DNA of 55,815 nt from Novosphingobium resinovorum (GCF_027922145.1 NZ_BSFC01000006.1:1-55815), one strand, 5' to 3'; positions 16,656-25,347 are shown, counted from the first letter of the stretch. The notes: generated by a model not told the origin, from the sequence alone. Numbers and translations: made by a program.

Positions 16656-17429
16656 TTACATCCGTATCGCGCCGTCGAGCCGTACGTGCTCGCCGTTGAA
16701 GTAGGCGTTGCGGCACATCTCAACCGCGAGGCTGGCGAATTCCGCCGGGAGGCCCATGCGGCGCGGGAACGGCACGCTGTCGCCCAGCTGCTGGCGCAGT
16801 TCGGGGCGGGCGGTGGCGAACAGCGGGGTATCCATGATGCCCGGCAAGATGGTGTTCACGCGGATGCCCTCGCGCCGAAGATCGCGCGCGATCGGCAAGG
16901 TAAGCCCGACGATCCCCGCCTTGGAAGAGGCATAGGCCGCCTGCCCCGCCTGCCCGTCGGTCGCCGCGACCGAGGCGGTGTTGACGATCACCCCGCGCTC
17001 CCCGTCGGCATTGGCCGGGTCCAGCGTCAGCATGCCCGCCGCCGAAGCGGTGATGCAGCGGAAGGTGCCGACGAGGTTGAGCATCACGATGCGCTCGAAC
17101 TCGGCAATCGGGAACGTGCTGATCTCCCCGGTGTCGCGGGCGCGCTGCACGGTCTTGAAGGTGTTGCCGCGCCCGGCGCAGTTGACCAGCACCCGCTCCT
17201 GTCCCAGCGCGCCGCGCGAAGCGGCGAAGCCGGCGGCGACGCTTTCGTCGCTGGTGATGTCGACTTGTGCGAACGCGCCGCCCAGTTCGGCGGCCAGTGC
17301 CTCGCCCTTCTCGGCGTTGAGGTCGAAGATCGCGACCCGGGCGCCCTGCGCCGCCAGGGCGCGGGCGGTGGCTTCGCCGAGGCCGCTCGCCCCGCCGGTC
17401 ACCACCGCGGTCAGTCCGTTCAGTTCCAT
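16656..17429 (-). CDS. SDR, 3-hydroxyacyl-CoA dehydrogenase type (HSD17B10-like)
   Basis: A 257-residue SDR with TGGASGLGEATARALAAQGA at the N-terminus, NCAG, and YASSKAGIVGLTLPIARDL containing the Tyr-x3-Lys pair. The insertion TVQRARDTGEISTFPIAEF and the sequence GVIVNTASVAATDGQAGQAA match type II 3-hydroxyacyl-CoA / 17-beta-hydroxysteroid dehydrogenase 10, which oxidises 3-hydroxyacyl-CoA. It lies immediately before the thiolase, so it plausibly performs the preceding step. A start at ATG 17429 fits the conserved N-terminus; longer frames upstream belong to the neighbouring gene. Confidence 0.9.
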   Translation of the reverse strand: MELNGLTAVVTGGASGLGEATARALAAQGARVAIFDLNAEKGEALAAELGGAFAQVDITSDESVAAGFAASRGALGQERVLVNCAGRGNTFKTVQRARDTGEISTFPIAEFERIVMLNLVGTFRCITASAAGMLTLDPANADGERGVIVNTASVAATDGQAGQAAYASSKAGIVGLTLPIARDLRREGIRVNTILPGIMDTPLFATARPELRQQLGDSVPFPRRMGLPAEFASLAVEMCRNAYFNGEHVRLDGAIRM

Positions 17430-17446
17430 GGCATTCCTTCTCTCGT

Positions 17447-18223
17447 TCAGTCCTGTGCGGCGAAGGCCGCGGCGATGGCGTCGATGTCGGGCGGTCGGCG
17501 CAGCGACATGCCGCCATCGGTGTGGATGGTCTCCCCGGTGATCCAGCCCGGCGCGGTACAGAGCCACGCGACCGCGTCGGCCACGTCCTGCGGTCCGGCG
17601 ACGCGGCCGAGCGGCACTTCATGCGCAACCACGGCCCCGGCGCGCGGATGATCGACGAGGTAGCGCGCCGCCGGTGTGGAGATCGGCCCCGGACACACCG
17701 CGTTCACCCTGATACGGCGGTCGGCGAACTCGATCGCGGCGTATTTCACCAGCGTCTGCAATGCGGCCTTGGCGGCGCCATAGGCGAAGTAGCCTTTCCA
17801 CGGATTGGTCGCCGCGATCGAACTCATCAGTACGATCGCGCCATCCTCCTTCATCCGCCGCGCGGTATGGCGCAGGAAATGCACGGCGGAATGGAAGTTG
17901 AGCTTCATGCAGTGCTCGAAGTCCTCAGGCCTCATGGTGTCGATCGTGCCCCGGATGCCCGCCCCGGCAACCAGCACCGCGCAGTCGAGCTGCCCTTCGC
18001 CCGCTGCCGTCGCGACGAAGGCCTCGACCTCGTTCTCCACGGTGGCATCGCACCGGGCGGGCGTGCCGGAAATCTGCGCCGCCAGCTTCGTCAGCCCCTC
18101 GATTCGCCGCGCGCCCACCGTGACGTGGCAGCCTTGCGCCGCCAGCGTCTCGGCGATGCACCAGCCGGTGCCGCCTTCCTCGGAGGCGCCCAGAACCGCC
18201 GCCCTTCGCTGTGCTTCGCTCAT
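17447..18223 (-). CDS. Short-chain dehydrogenase/reductase, first gene of the thiolase operon
   Basis: A 258-residue SDR with the atypical glycine loop GASEEGGTGWCIAETLAAQG instead of TGxxxGIG. The loop is somewhat reminiscent of enoyl reductases, but the active site is classical (MSSIAA, Tyr-Gly-Ala-Ala-Lys in YFAYGAAKAAL). The C-terminal GETIHTDGGMSLRRPPDI is ordinary SDR. It may oxidise a hydroxy group or reduce a double bond of a CoA-linked or ring intermediate; the sequence does not decide. An operator pair lies 32 bp ahead of the start. Confidence 0.87.
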   Translation of the reverse strand: MSEAQRRAAVLGASEEGGTGWCIAETLAAQGCHVTVGARRIEGLTKLAAQISGTPARCDATVENEVEAFVATAAGEGQLDCAVLVAGAGIRGTIDTMRPEDFEHCMKLNFHSAVHFLRHTARRMKEDGAIVLMSSIAATNPWKGYFAYGAAKAALQTLVKYAAIEFADRRIRVNAVCPGPISTPAARYLVDHPRAGAVVAHEVPLGRVAGPQDVADAVAWLCTAPGWITGETIHTDGGMSLRRPPDIDAIAAAFAAQD

Positions 18224-18254
18224 TGCCGCTCAGCCCGTCCCAAGATTATAGATA

Positions 18255-18288
18255 GTGCGTTATTCGCTCGTATGCTCGAATAACGTTC
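18255..18288. promoter_or_regulatory. IclR-type operator pair (SDR-thiolase operon)
   Basis: GTGCGTTATTCGCTC at 18255 and GCTCGAATAACGTTC at 18274, 19-bp period. The two copies are themselves close to inverted images of each other, giving a long overall dyad. Confidence 0.78.
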
Positions 18289-18321
18289 ATTCAAGCAATT
18301 GCAAAGCACTTGTGGAAATTT

Positions 18322-18789
18322 TCACAGCGCGCGCTCCGAGGGATAAATCCGGTAGACCGCGCTCGCCCGCAGGATCATCGTCTCGCCGACATGGAGCGTG
18401 ACGTGGGTGAACGCGAGGGTGGACGTCAGCCGGTCGATGCGCACAATGGCCTCGACCCACGCGCCCAGCGGGGCGGGCGCGAGGTAGTCGATGGAGAGAT
18501 TGACCGTCGGCACCGAAGTGCGCGGCGGCCCGGTAAGGATGATCGCCTTGGCCATGACCACGTCCACGAACGTCGCCAGCATCCCGCCGTGGCAGGTCGG
18601 GCGCAAATTGCAGTGGACCGGCTCGACGCGGAAGCCGAAGCGCGGCGGAACGGTGCGGTCCTCGCGCTCCCCATTGGCCTCCCATGCATAATAGAAGGTG
18701 GCGCTTTGATCGGTGAAGGGGCCGCCGTTGTCGGTCGGCAGCCACGGGCGATCATCGGGCAGGACGGAAGGTGCAGCGGGGATTGCCAA
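18322..18789 (-). CDS. Hotdog-fold thioesterase (PaaI/4HBT type)
   Basis: A 155-residue acyl-CoA thioesterase-like protein. RPTCHGGMLATFVDVVMAKA is the hotdog central helix, and VPTVNLSIDYLAPAPLGAWV is the following strand region. It probably releases CoA from dead-end or overloaded acyl-CoA intermediates. It is divergent from the DUF35/thiolase-homologue/ligase operon with a shared operator. The catalytic Asp is plausible in FVDVVMA but not proven. Confidence 0.88.
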   Translation of the reverse strand: MAIPAAPSVLPDDRPWLPTDNGGPFTDQSATFYYAWEANGEREDRTVPPRFGFRVEPVHCNLRPTCHGGMLATFVDVVMAKAIILTGPPRTSVPTVNLSIDYLAPAPLGAWVEAIVRIDRLTSTLAFTHVTLHVGETMILRASAVYRIYPSERAL

Positions 18790-18800
18790 GTCGGACTCCT

Positions 18801-18834
18801 TGTCGTAAATCGCACTCTTGTTACATAGTCGTAC
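18801..18834. promoter_or_regulatory. IclR-type operator pair (thioesterase/DUF35 divergent promoter)
   Basis: TGTCGTAAATCGCAC at 18801 and GTTACATAGTCGTAC at 18820, 19-bp period, 11 bp from the thioesterase start and 47 bp from the DUF35 start. The match is weaker than at other sites, but spacing and position agree. Confidence 0.62.
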
Positions 18835-18881
18835 AAATCGACATGCCGTTACGCAAGCCGCGACGGGCCACGGAGAGACGG

Positions 18882-19316
18882 ATGGGGTACAGTTTCGAGC
18901 AGCATAAGATCATCGGCGCGATCGAGGCCGACGACGGATTCTGGCGCGCGCTGGAAGACGGCAAGCTGCAACTGCCGCGCTGCACCGGCTGCAAGGGCTG
19001 GACCTGGCCCGCACACCACCGCTGCGGCCAGTGCGGATCGTGGGACTTCGCCTGGACCGACGTCGAGCCGCAGGGCACCGTCTTCACCTACACCCGCAGC
19101 CGCTACGCCTTCGACCGCGTGCTGGAGCGCAAGGACGACGTGCCTTACGTGACGCTGGTGGTCGAACTGCCCGGTGCCGACGGCGCGCGGGTGATGGGCG
19201 TCCTCACCGGCGACGAGAGCGGCCTTGCCATCGGTGCGCAGGTGCGCGGCCACATCCGCCCGCCCAGCGCGAAGACCAAGCACTACCCCGCCATCGAATG
19301 GGAACTGGTGCGCTAG
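18882..19316 (+). CDS. DUF35 zinc-ribbon/OB-fold protein
   Basis: A 144-residue protein with a rubredoxin-like zinc ribbon (CTGCKGW and CGQCGSW, four cysteines in two CxxC pairs) followed by an OB-fold (PQGTVFTYTRSRYAF onward). DUF35 proteins bind thiolase-like partners and acyl-CoA. In actinobacterial steroid degradation the DUF35 domain of ChsH2 is required by the aldolase Ltp2. Here it is encoded just before an Ltp2-like protein, which supports such a complex. The start is ATG with GGAGAGAC ahead; in-frame upstream codons have no such site. Confidence 0.9.
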   Translation: MGYSFEQHKIIGAIEADDGFWRALEDGKLQLPRCTGCKGWTWPAHHRCGQCGSWDFAWTDVEPQGTVFTYTRSRYAFDRVLERKDDVPYVTLVVELPGADGARVMGVLTGDESGLAIGAQVRGHIRPPSAKTKHYPAIEWELVR

Positions 19317-19366
19317 GCGCGCCCCTTCGAGCGACGGATCATGAGGACAATCGTGGAGAGCAAATC

Positions 19367-20533
19367 GTGAGCAGGATGCGCGGCGCGGCGGCAATCGTCG
19401 GGATCGGCCAGACCCCCTATTACAAGCGCGGCACCTCGCCGGAACCCGAACTCAAGCTGGCGCTGCGGGCGATCACCGCCGCCGCCGAGGACGCCGGGAT
19501 CGACGTGCGCGACATCGACGGCTTCGTCTCCTACGCCTCGGAACGCAGCGACGCGCCCAAGCTGATGCCGGCGCTGGGCACGCGCGAGTGCTCCTTCTCC
19601 TCGCTGGTCTGGTTCCACGGCGGCGCCCTTCCCGCCACGCTGAACCTCGCCGCGATGGCAATCCTATCCGGTCAGGCCGAGATCGTCGCCGTCTATCGCT
19701 CGATGGCCGAGACCAGCAGCCAGCGCCTGCGGGTGATGGTGGCGCAGAACGACACTTCGGCGCAGTATCTGGTGAACGGCCTCGATTCCCCCGCGCAGAT
19801 CCTTGCCCTGCGCGCGCAGCGGCTGATGGAGTACCACGGCGTCCCGCAATCCGCCCTGCTGGCGACGACGCAGGCCTCCTACTACCACGCGCACAACAAC
19901 CCCCACGCCTATGGCCGCAACATCGAGATCACCGACGAGGTCTACGCCAATGCGCGGATGATCTCCGAACCCTATCGCCTGTTCGACTGCTCGCGCGAGA
20001 ACGACGGCGCCGCCTGCGTCATCCTCGTCTCGGCCGAGCGGGCGAAGGACTTGAAGCAGAAGCCCGCCTACGTCCTCTCCGCACCGATGGGCACCATGGA
20101 GGGCGGCGGCGCGCTGGAGGAGAACTGGCGTCCCTACTATGCCACGGCGGGCCAGAAGGAACTGGCCGACCGCATGTGGCGGGAATCGGGCTATGGCCCG
20201 AAGGACGTCGACGTCGCGCAGGTCTACATGAACATGAACGCGATGGGCATCGGCTCGATGATCGACCACGGCTTCTTCAGCTTCGAGGAAGCGGGCGAAT
20301 TCTGCACCCTCGACAACCTCATCGCGCCCACCGGCCGTCTGCCGATAAACACCTCGGGCGGCGACCTCGGCGAAGGGTTCATCCACGGCATGGGCCTGAT
20401 CCCCGAGGCGGTGCGCCAGATCCGCGGCACCTCGACCAACCCGGTGCCGGATGCGAAGCTGTCGCTCGTCACCGGCGGCCCCGGCGACATCATGAGCAGC
20501 ACCGCCCTGCTCGGCAGCGAGGAGACGCTCTGA
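19367..20533 (+). CDS. Thiolase-superfamily aldolase / lipid-transfer protein (Ltp2-like)
   Basis: A 388-residue thiolase-fold protein beginning RGAAAIVGIGQTPYYKRG. The region where true thiolases have the nucleophilic Cys reads SSLVWFHGGALPATLN, with no Cys, so thiolysis is unlikely. DVAQVYMNMNAMGIGSMID and NTSGGDLGEGFIHGMG are as in SCP2-thiolase/Ltp2-type proteins, which cleave a beta-hydroxyacyl-CoA by retro-aldol reaction. The GTG start is chosen because GGAGAG lies 6 bases upstream. The gene follows DUF35 and shares one base with the ligase gene, implying a coupled operon. Confidence 0.88.
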   Translation: MSRMRGAAAIVGIGQTPYYKRGTSPEPELKLALRAITAAAEDAGIDVRDIDGFVSYASERSDAPKLMPALGTRECSFSSLVWFHGGALPATLNLAAMAILSGQAEIVAVYRSMAETSSQRLRVMVAQNDTSAQYLVNGLDSPAQILALRAQRLMEYHGVPQSALLATTQASYYHAHNNPHAYGRNIEITDEVYANARMISEPYRLFDCSRENDGAACVILVSAERAKDLKQKPAYVLSAPMGTMEGGGALEENWRPYYATAGQKELADRMWRESGYGPKDVDVAQVYMNMNAMGIGSMIDHGFFSFEEAGEFCTLDNLIAPTGRLPINTSGGDLGEGFIHGMGLIPEAVRQIRGTSTNPVPDAKLSLVTGGPGDIMSSTALLGSEETL

Positions 20534-22047
20534 TGGCCGTCACGATCGAACGCGCGCTCAAATGGTGGGCCCGCGACAAGCCAGAAGCGCTGGCGCTGCA
20601 TTACGACGGCGAGACGCTGACCTTCGGCGAACTCCACGCCTGGGCCTCGCGCATCGCCGCGTTCCTCGGCGAACAGGGCGTGCGGCCGGGCGACCGCGTC
20701 GCGATGGTGGCGAACAATGCGCTCGACTACGCGGTGCTGATCGTCGGCACCGTGCTGTCGGGCGCGATCGCCGCGCCCCTCAGCTTCCGCGCCAGCGCGC
20801 GCGATCTGGCGAAGTCGTTCGGGATCACCCACCCGGCGCTCGTCTTCAGCGACGCCGACCGGGCGGGCGTGGTCGGCGAAGCGCTGGCACCGGGCATGCG
20901 CCACGTGCCCCTCGCCATCGTGCGCGAACTGCGCGGCGCGCCCGAACCCCACGCGCCCACTTTCGAGGCGCGCGCCGAAGACCCGCTGTTCATCATCGGC
21001 ACCAGCGGCTCCACCGGCTTTCCCAAGGGCGTGATCTACAGCCACGGTGCGACGATGACTTACGCCGCCGAATTCGTGCTGATGCAGCCCGCGACCGGCC
21101 ACGGCGGCGGCGCGCTGGTCACCGGCCCCTACAGTTCCGCGTCGGGCACGCTGTGCATGCTGCAGTTCCTTGCCGTGGGCGCGACGGTCTATTCCGAAAG
21201 CCGCTTCTCCCCCGAGAGCGCGCTACGGCTGCTACGCGATCACCGGATCACCACGTTCCTCGCCTCCACCATCTTCTTCGAGCGCATCGCCGCGCTGCCG
21301 GAATTCGAAAGCGCGGACTTGTCCTCGATCGCCTTCGCGCAGATCAGCGGGGCGCGGGTGAACCCGGCCCTCCTCGAACGCTACCGCGACAAAGGCGTGG
21401 TGCTGCGGCAGGCCTACGGCTCCACCGAAGCGGGCGGCGCCTGGGCCGCGCGGGACGAGACGGTGGTGGCCGCACCCGAAAAGTGCGGCCCTGGCGCGAT
21501 GTTCTCGCGCTTCAAGGTCGTGCGCGCGGACGGTTCGCCCGCCGATCCGGGCGAGGCCGGCGAGATCCTGATCGCAAGCGACGCGCTCGCCACCGGCTAC
21601 TGGAACGATCCCGAGCAGACCGCCGCCACCTTCAGGGACGGCTGGCTGCACACCGGCGATCGCGGCATGCTGGATGCGCGCGGCAACCTCACCTTCATCG
21701 ACCGGATCAAGGACATCATCATCACCGGCGGCCTCAACGTCTCGGCGATGGAAGTCGAAGGCGCGATCTGCGAGATGGCCGAGGTCGAGGAAGCGGTCGT
21801 CATGGCCGTGCCCGACGACGACTTCGGCGAGGCGCCGCTCGCCATCGTCCACGGCCCGGCGGCGGAGGGCATCGAACCGGCCGCCGTGATCCGCCACTGC
21901 CGCGAGGCGCTGGCGAGCTACAAGGTGCCGCGCTACGTCGCCATCGAGCCCGAACCGTTCCCGCGCCTGCCCTCGGGCAAGATCGACAAGACCACCGTGC
22001 GCGCGAAATACGCCGAGCGGCACAAGGTGCTGGAGAAGCTGCGGTAG
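20533..22047 (+). CDS. Acyl-CoA synthetase (AMP-forming ligase)
   Basis: ANL-superfamily ligase of 504 residues that activates a carboxylic acid to its CoA thioester through an acyl-adenylate. The P-loop-like motif IIGTSGSTGFPKGV, the adenylate motif YGSTEAGG, the hinge GWLHTGDRG and the catalytic Lys in PSGKIDKTTVR are all present. It starts inside the stop of the preceding gene (TGATG), so translation is coupled. It probably primes the acid made by P450/SDR/ALDH oxidation for the beta-oxidation enzymes of the island. Confidence 0.93.
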   Translation: MAVTIERALKWWARDKPEALALHYDGETLTFGELHAWASRIAAFLGEQGVRPGDRVAMVANNALDYAVLIVGTVLSGAIAAPLSFRASARDLAKSFGITHPALVFSDADRAGVVGEALAPGMRHVPLAIVRELRGAPEPHAPTFEARAEDPLFIIGTSGSTGFPKGVIYSHGATMTYAAEFVLMQPATGHGGGALVTGPYSSASGTLCMLQFLAVGATVYSESRFSPESALRLLRDHRITTFLASTIFFERIAALPEFESADLSSIAFAQISGARVNPALLERYRDKGVVLRQAYGSTEAGGAWAARDETVVAAPEKCGPGAMFSRFKVVRADGSPADPGEAGEILIASDALATGYWNDPEQTAATFRDGWLHTGDRGMLDARGNLTFIDRIKDIIITGGLNVSAMEVEGAICEMAEVEEAVVMAVPDDDFGEAPLAIVHGPAAEGIEPAAVIRHCREALASYKVPRYVAIEPEPFPRLPSGKIDKTTVRAKYAERHKVLEKLR

Positions 22048-22132
22048 GGGCGCAGGCACAGTTAAGCCCCCCTCGCCTCCAACCCGCGTCGCCGCCGCAG
22101 CGTGCGGCGTCGGCGTGCGCCGTCCCCACCCC

Positions 22133-22211
22133 TCGTCATTGCGAGCGCAGCGAAGCAATCCAGAGCGGCCTCATACTGCCCTGGATTGCTTCGCTGCGCT
22201 CGCAATGACGA
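22133..22211. repeat. Convergent-end palindromic repeat, copy C
   Basis: TCGTCATTGCGAGCGCAGCG and its mirrored copy ending CGCTCGCAATGACGA lie between the converging ligase and phosphoesterase genes. Confidence 0.9.
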
Positions 22212-22230
22212 GGGACGCGCGGCATCACCA

Positions 22231-22791
22231 TCAATCGAGATCGATGATCCGCGCCTCGCCCGTCGCGGTATCGAGCACCGCGCAGCTACGCACGAACCCG
22301 CGCGGCTCGGGGCGGCCCTCGCCGACCGAGCCGGGGTTTATCACCAGCGTTCCGCCCAGACGCCGCACCACCGGCACATGCGTGTGCCCGTAGATCAGCA
22401 CGTCGGTTCCCTCCTCCTCGAACCCGGCGAAGCGCGGGTGCGCGGGGGTGACGTAGGCAAAGTCGCCCGCCCACGGCGTCGCATGAACGACACGTACCCT
22501 CAGGCCGCCCAGATCGAGGCGCAGTTCCTCCGGCCGCCCGGCCAGCCACGCTCCCGTCACCGCATCGATACGACCGCGCGCACCTTCGCCCGAAAGGAAG
22601 GCAAGGTCGTGGTTGCCAAGGATCGTCTCCGCGCCCAGCGCCTGCAGCAGAGCGACGGTGCGACTGCAGAACCGGCTCTGGTCGATCACGTCCCCGGCGC
22701 AGATCAGCCGGTCGATCGCGCCCATCCGCGCGGCCGCCATCGCCAGCGCATCGTGCTGGCAATGGACGTCCGAGACGATCCCGATCCTCAC
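22231..22791 (-). CDS. Calcineurin-like metallophosphoesterase (YfcE/MJ0936-like)
   Basis: A 186-residue two-metal phosphoesterase. Motifs in order are DVHCQ (metal-binding Asp and His), GDVID, GNHD and GHTH. GTG is taken as the start because it overlaps the stop of the preceding gene (GTGA) and begins VRIGIVSDVH, the usual N-terminus. Family members hydrolyse phosphodiesters or nucleotides. Its tight coupling to the FadB-like gene suggests co-expression with the catabolic island, but no specific role can be read from the sequence. Confidence 0.9.
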   Translation of the reverse strand: MRIGIVSDVHCQHDALAMAAARMGAIDRLICAGDVIDQSRFCSRTVALLQALGAETILGNHDLAFLSGEGARGRIDAVTGAWLAGRPEELRLDLGGLRVRVVHATPWAGDFAYVTPAHPRFAGFEEEGTDVLIYGHTHVPVVRRLGGTLVINPGSVGEGRPEPRGFVRSCAVLDTATGEARIIDLD

Positions 22792-24266
22792 ACCCCGCCG
22801 ACGAATGCAGGGCCGCCGCGCCACAGCGGCCAGAGCCCGGTCTTCACCGCCGCAACGTCGATATCGGAGGCCCGCATCACCCGCCCCTCGGCGACGAGCG
22901 CCCGGGCTTCGGCCACCCCAGCCGTGACCAGCGCCTCGACGATTCCCGCGTCCACCGCGCCACCGCCCTCGCCGGGGATCGCCTCGGGTCCGAAGCCGTA
23001 GTCCCGCGCGGAGGCGACGATGTCGGCCATGTCCTGCCCCTCGGCCAGCAGGCGATCGACCGCCCGCGCCAGCGCCGCCGAAAGCCGATCGGCCACACGC
23101 TCCGCGCCGGGCGTGACGAAGATCGCCTGCACGCCTTTGCTGCGCAGCATCGCCATGACGCCCAGCGCTACTTCCGGCGCGGTCCGGTCAGCGACGGCAA
23201 TCTCCCACATCCCCTCGCCGATCGATAGTCCGACCACGTGCGAGAGGTCAGGTTCCGACGGCGCGTCGAGTCCAGCCGCGTCGCACAGGATCACCGCGTC
23301 CTGTCCCTCCGGCAGACCGAGCCGCAGCAGGCGGTCGTCCACCTCGCCCTGCAGCGTGACGCATGCCAGCGCGCGGGGCTTCACGGCTTCCGCTCCCGGC
23401 AGCTTCGCGGCGGCGCGCTCGGCGAAGAACAGGTGGCGCTGGGCCGCCGATTCCGGGCTGGCCGTCAGCGCGCGGGCAATATCGCGTTCGCGCACAATGC
23501 CTTCCTCGAAAGGCAGCGTCGCAGCGGCCTCGATCGCCTGCAACGCGCCCTCCGGCGCCTTCAGCCCCACGAACAATTCCGGGTTGCGAGCACGGAAGGC
23601 CGCGAAGATGCTTTCGATCTCAGCCGCATCGCCGTTCATCGCTACATCGCGCACCCGCCGCAGCGGACGGCCTTCGCGCAGCACCTGCTCGGCGAAGGCG
23701 ACCGCCTGCTCCTCCAGCCTGCCCTCCTCCACCACCGCATCGATCAGGCCGAGTTCGAGCGCCTCCGCCGCGCCGACCTTGCGGCCCAGCGCGATCATCT
23801 CCACCGCCGCCTCGACGCCGACGATCCGCGGCACCCGCTGCGTCCCCCCCGCCCCCGGCAGCAGGCCGAGCGCCACTTCGGGCAGGCCCACCGTGGTCGA
23901 GGGCACCGCCACGCGGAAATGCGCCGCCAGCGCCAGCTCGAACCCGCCGCCCAGCGCCGTGCCGTGCATCGCCGCGATCACCGGTTTGCCGGACGCCTCG
24001 AACGCGGCCATGACATCGCCCAAGAGCGGCGGTTCGATCGGGCGGTTCAGTTCCTTGACGTCGGCCCCCGCGAAGAACGTCCGCCCCGCGCACAGGATGA
24101 TCAGCGCCCGGATCGATTCGTTCGCAAGCACCTGATCGACGCCCTCGCACAGCGCCACGCGAACATGGTGGCTGAGCGCGTTGACCGGCGGATTGGCTAC
24201 CGTAAGTACCGCTATGGTGCCGTTGTGTGCCGTTAGGTGCGCGGTCTGTGCCGTCGCTGCGCTCAT
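22788..24266 (-). CDS. FadB-like protein: enoyl-CoA hydratase domain with degenerate dehydrogenase half
   Basis: The first 190 or so residues form a complete crotonase domain: the CoA pocket lies at AGRTFFAGADVKEL, the oxyanion hole at HGTALGGGFELALA, and the catalytic-Glu region at GLPEVALGLLPGAGGTQRVP. A linker helix ending SAAQRHLFFAERAAAKLPG follows, as in FadB/FadJ. The rest (about 210 residues) aligns only loosely to a 3-hydroxyacyl-CoA dehydrogenase, and the GxGxxG NAD-binding loop is absent. At 492 residues it is about 200 shorter than FadB. Hydratase activity is likely, dehydrogenase activity unlikely. It is divergent from the NMO operon across a shared operator. Confidence 0.85.
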   Translation of the reverse strand: MSAATAQTAHLTAHNGTIAVLTVANPPVNALSHHVRVALCEGVDQVLANESIRALIILCAGRTFFAGADVKELNRPIEPPLLGDVMAAFEASGKPVIAAMHGTALGGGFELALAAHFRVAVPSTTVGLPEVALGLLPGAGGTQRVPRIVGVEAAVEMIALGRKVGAAEALELGLIDAVVEEGRLEEQAVAFAEQVLREGRPLRRVRDVAMNGDAAEIESIFAAFRARNPELFVGLKAPEGALQAIEAAATLPFEEGIVRERDIARALTASPESAAQRHLFFAERAAAKLPGAEAVKPRALACVTLQGEVDDRLLRLGLPEGQDAVILCDAAGLDAPSEPDLSHVVGLSIGEGMWEIAVADRTAPEVALGVMAMLRSKGVQAIFVTPGAERVADRLSAALARAVDRLLAEGQDMADIVASARDYGFGPEAIPGEGGGAVDAGIVEALVTAGVAEARALVAEGRVMRASDIDVAAVKTGLWPLWRGGPAFVGGV

Positions 24267-24322
24267 TGTCGTCTCCCAAGTCGATGATCTGCTTGACGCT
24301 GATTGCCTCAAGACGACAAAAG

Positions 24323-24356
24323 GTGCAATAAGTGACCAATCGAGCGAATAACGCAC
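24323..24356. promoter_or_regulatory. IclR-type operator pair (FadB-like/NMO divergent promoter)
   Basis: GTGCAATAAGTGACC at 24323 (degenerate) and GAGCGAATAACGCAC at 24342 (good), 19-bp period, end 19 bases before the NMO start. Confidence 0.7.
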
Positions 24357-24375
24357 GATAATCAAGGAGAGGGTC

Positions 24376-25347
24376 TTGACGCTGGCATCCGACATCCGTG
24401 CCCGCCTGGTGCTGCCGGCAATCTGCGCGCCGATGATGCTGGTCTCCGGACCGGAACTGGTCGGCGCCGCCGCCAAGGCCGGGATAATGGCCGGATTGCC
24501 GCGCCACAATGCCCGCACCCGCGAAGAATTCGCGCAGTGGCTGGAAGACCTCCACCGCGACCTCTCCATCCACCGCGAACGCCATCCCGAAGCGCGCATC
24601 GGCCCGGTCGCCGCCAACATCATCGCCAGCCGTCCCCTGGAGGAAACGCTCCCCGACATCCGCCTGTGCATCGCGCGCGGAATCACGCATTTCATCACCG
24701 CCCTCGGCAACCCCGCCGAGATCGCCAAGGCCATCCACGACCACGGCGGCACGATCCTGCACGACGTCACCAACTTGCGCTTCGCCGAAAAGGCCATCGC
24801 GGCGGGCGTCGACGGGCTGGTATGCATCGGCAGCGGCGGCGGCGGGCATTCGGGCACGCTCAACGCGCTGGCCTTCCTGCCGCGCGTCCGGGCGATGTGG
24901 GACGGGCTGATCGTGTTCGCGGGCGCCGTCTCCTCCGGCGCGGCGATCCGAGCCGCCGAAGTGCTGGGCGCGGATCTCGTCTACCTCGGCACGCGTTTCA
25001 TCGCCACGCAGGAATCCAGCGCCCCGCCCGCGTACAAGGCGATGCTGGTCGAGCATGCCTCGGCCGACCTCGCCTATACCCCTGCGATCACCGGCGTCCC
25101 CGCCAACTGGCTGCGTCCCTCTCTGGAAAACCGGGGCATCGCGCCCGAGACACTCCCTCCCGCGACGCGCAGCTACGCGCATCTGCCCGAGGACATCCGC
25201 CCCTGGCGTGACTTGTGGAGTGCAGGCCAGGGCATCGACCTGATCGGCGACGTGCCCGATGTCGCCACCCTCGTCACACGCCTGCGCCGCGAATATGCCG
25301 AAGCCTGTGCGCTTCCCGACATGGCCAAGGCGGCCGCGCATGCCTGA
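24376..25347 (+). CDS. Nitronate monooxygenase-family FMN flavoprotein
   Basis: A 323-residue TIM-barrel flavoprotein of the NMO/2-nitropropane dioxygenase family. PAICAPMMLVSGPELVGAAA is the N-terminal FMN region, VCIGSGGGGHSG carries the family's His-containing loop, and VFAGAVSSGAAI with LGADLVYLGTRFIATQES forms the phosphate-binding end of the barrel. Members near CoA-dependent catabolic genes often act as oxidases or enoyl reductases rather than on nitronates, so the reaction is open. The start is TTG, supported by AAGGAGAGG just upstream. It is the first gene of a three-gene overlapping operon. Confidence 0.88.
   Translation: MTLASDIRARLVLPAICAPMMLVSGPELVGAAAKAGIMAGLPRHNARTREEFAQWLEDLHRDLSIHRERHPEARIGPVAANIIASRPLEETLPDIRLCIARGITHFITALGNPAEIAKAIHDHGGTILHDVTNLRFAEKAIAAGVDGLVCIGSGGGGHSGTLNALAFLPRVRAMWDGLIVFAGAVSSGAAIRAAEVLGADLVYLGTRFIATQESSAPPAYKAMLVEHASADLAYTPAITGVPANWLRPSLENRGIAPETLPPATRSYAHLPEDIRPWRDLWSAGQGIDLIGDVPDVATLVTRLRREYAEACALPDMAKAAAHA

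Noticed and set aside
12984..17651. Very long open frames on the plus strand (about 678 and 792 codons) opposite the ACAD and thiolase operons
   Set aside because: Their translations are Arg/Ala/His-rich without domains, and they lie exactly antisense to well-recognised enzymes; GC-rich codon use keeps these frames open.
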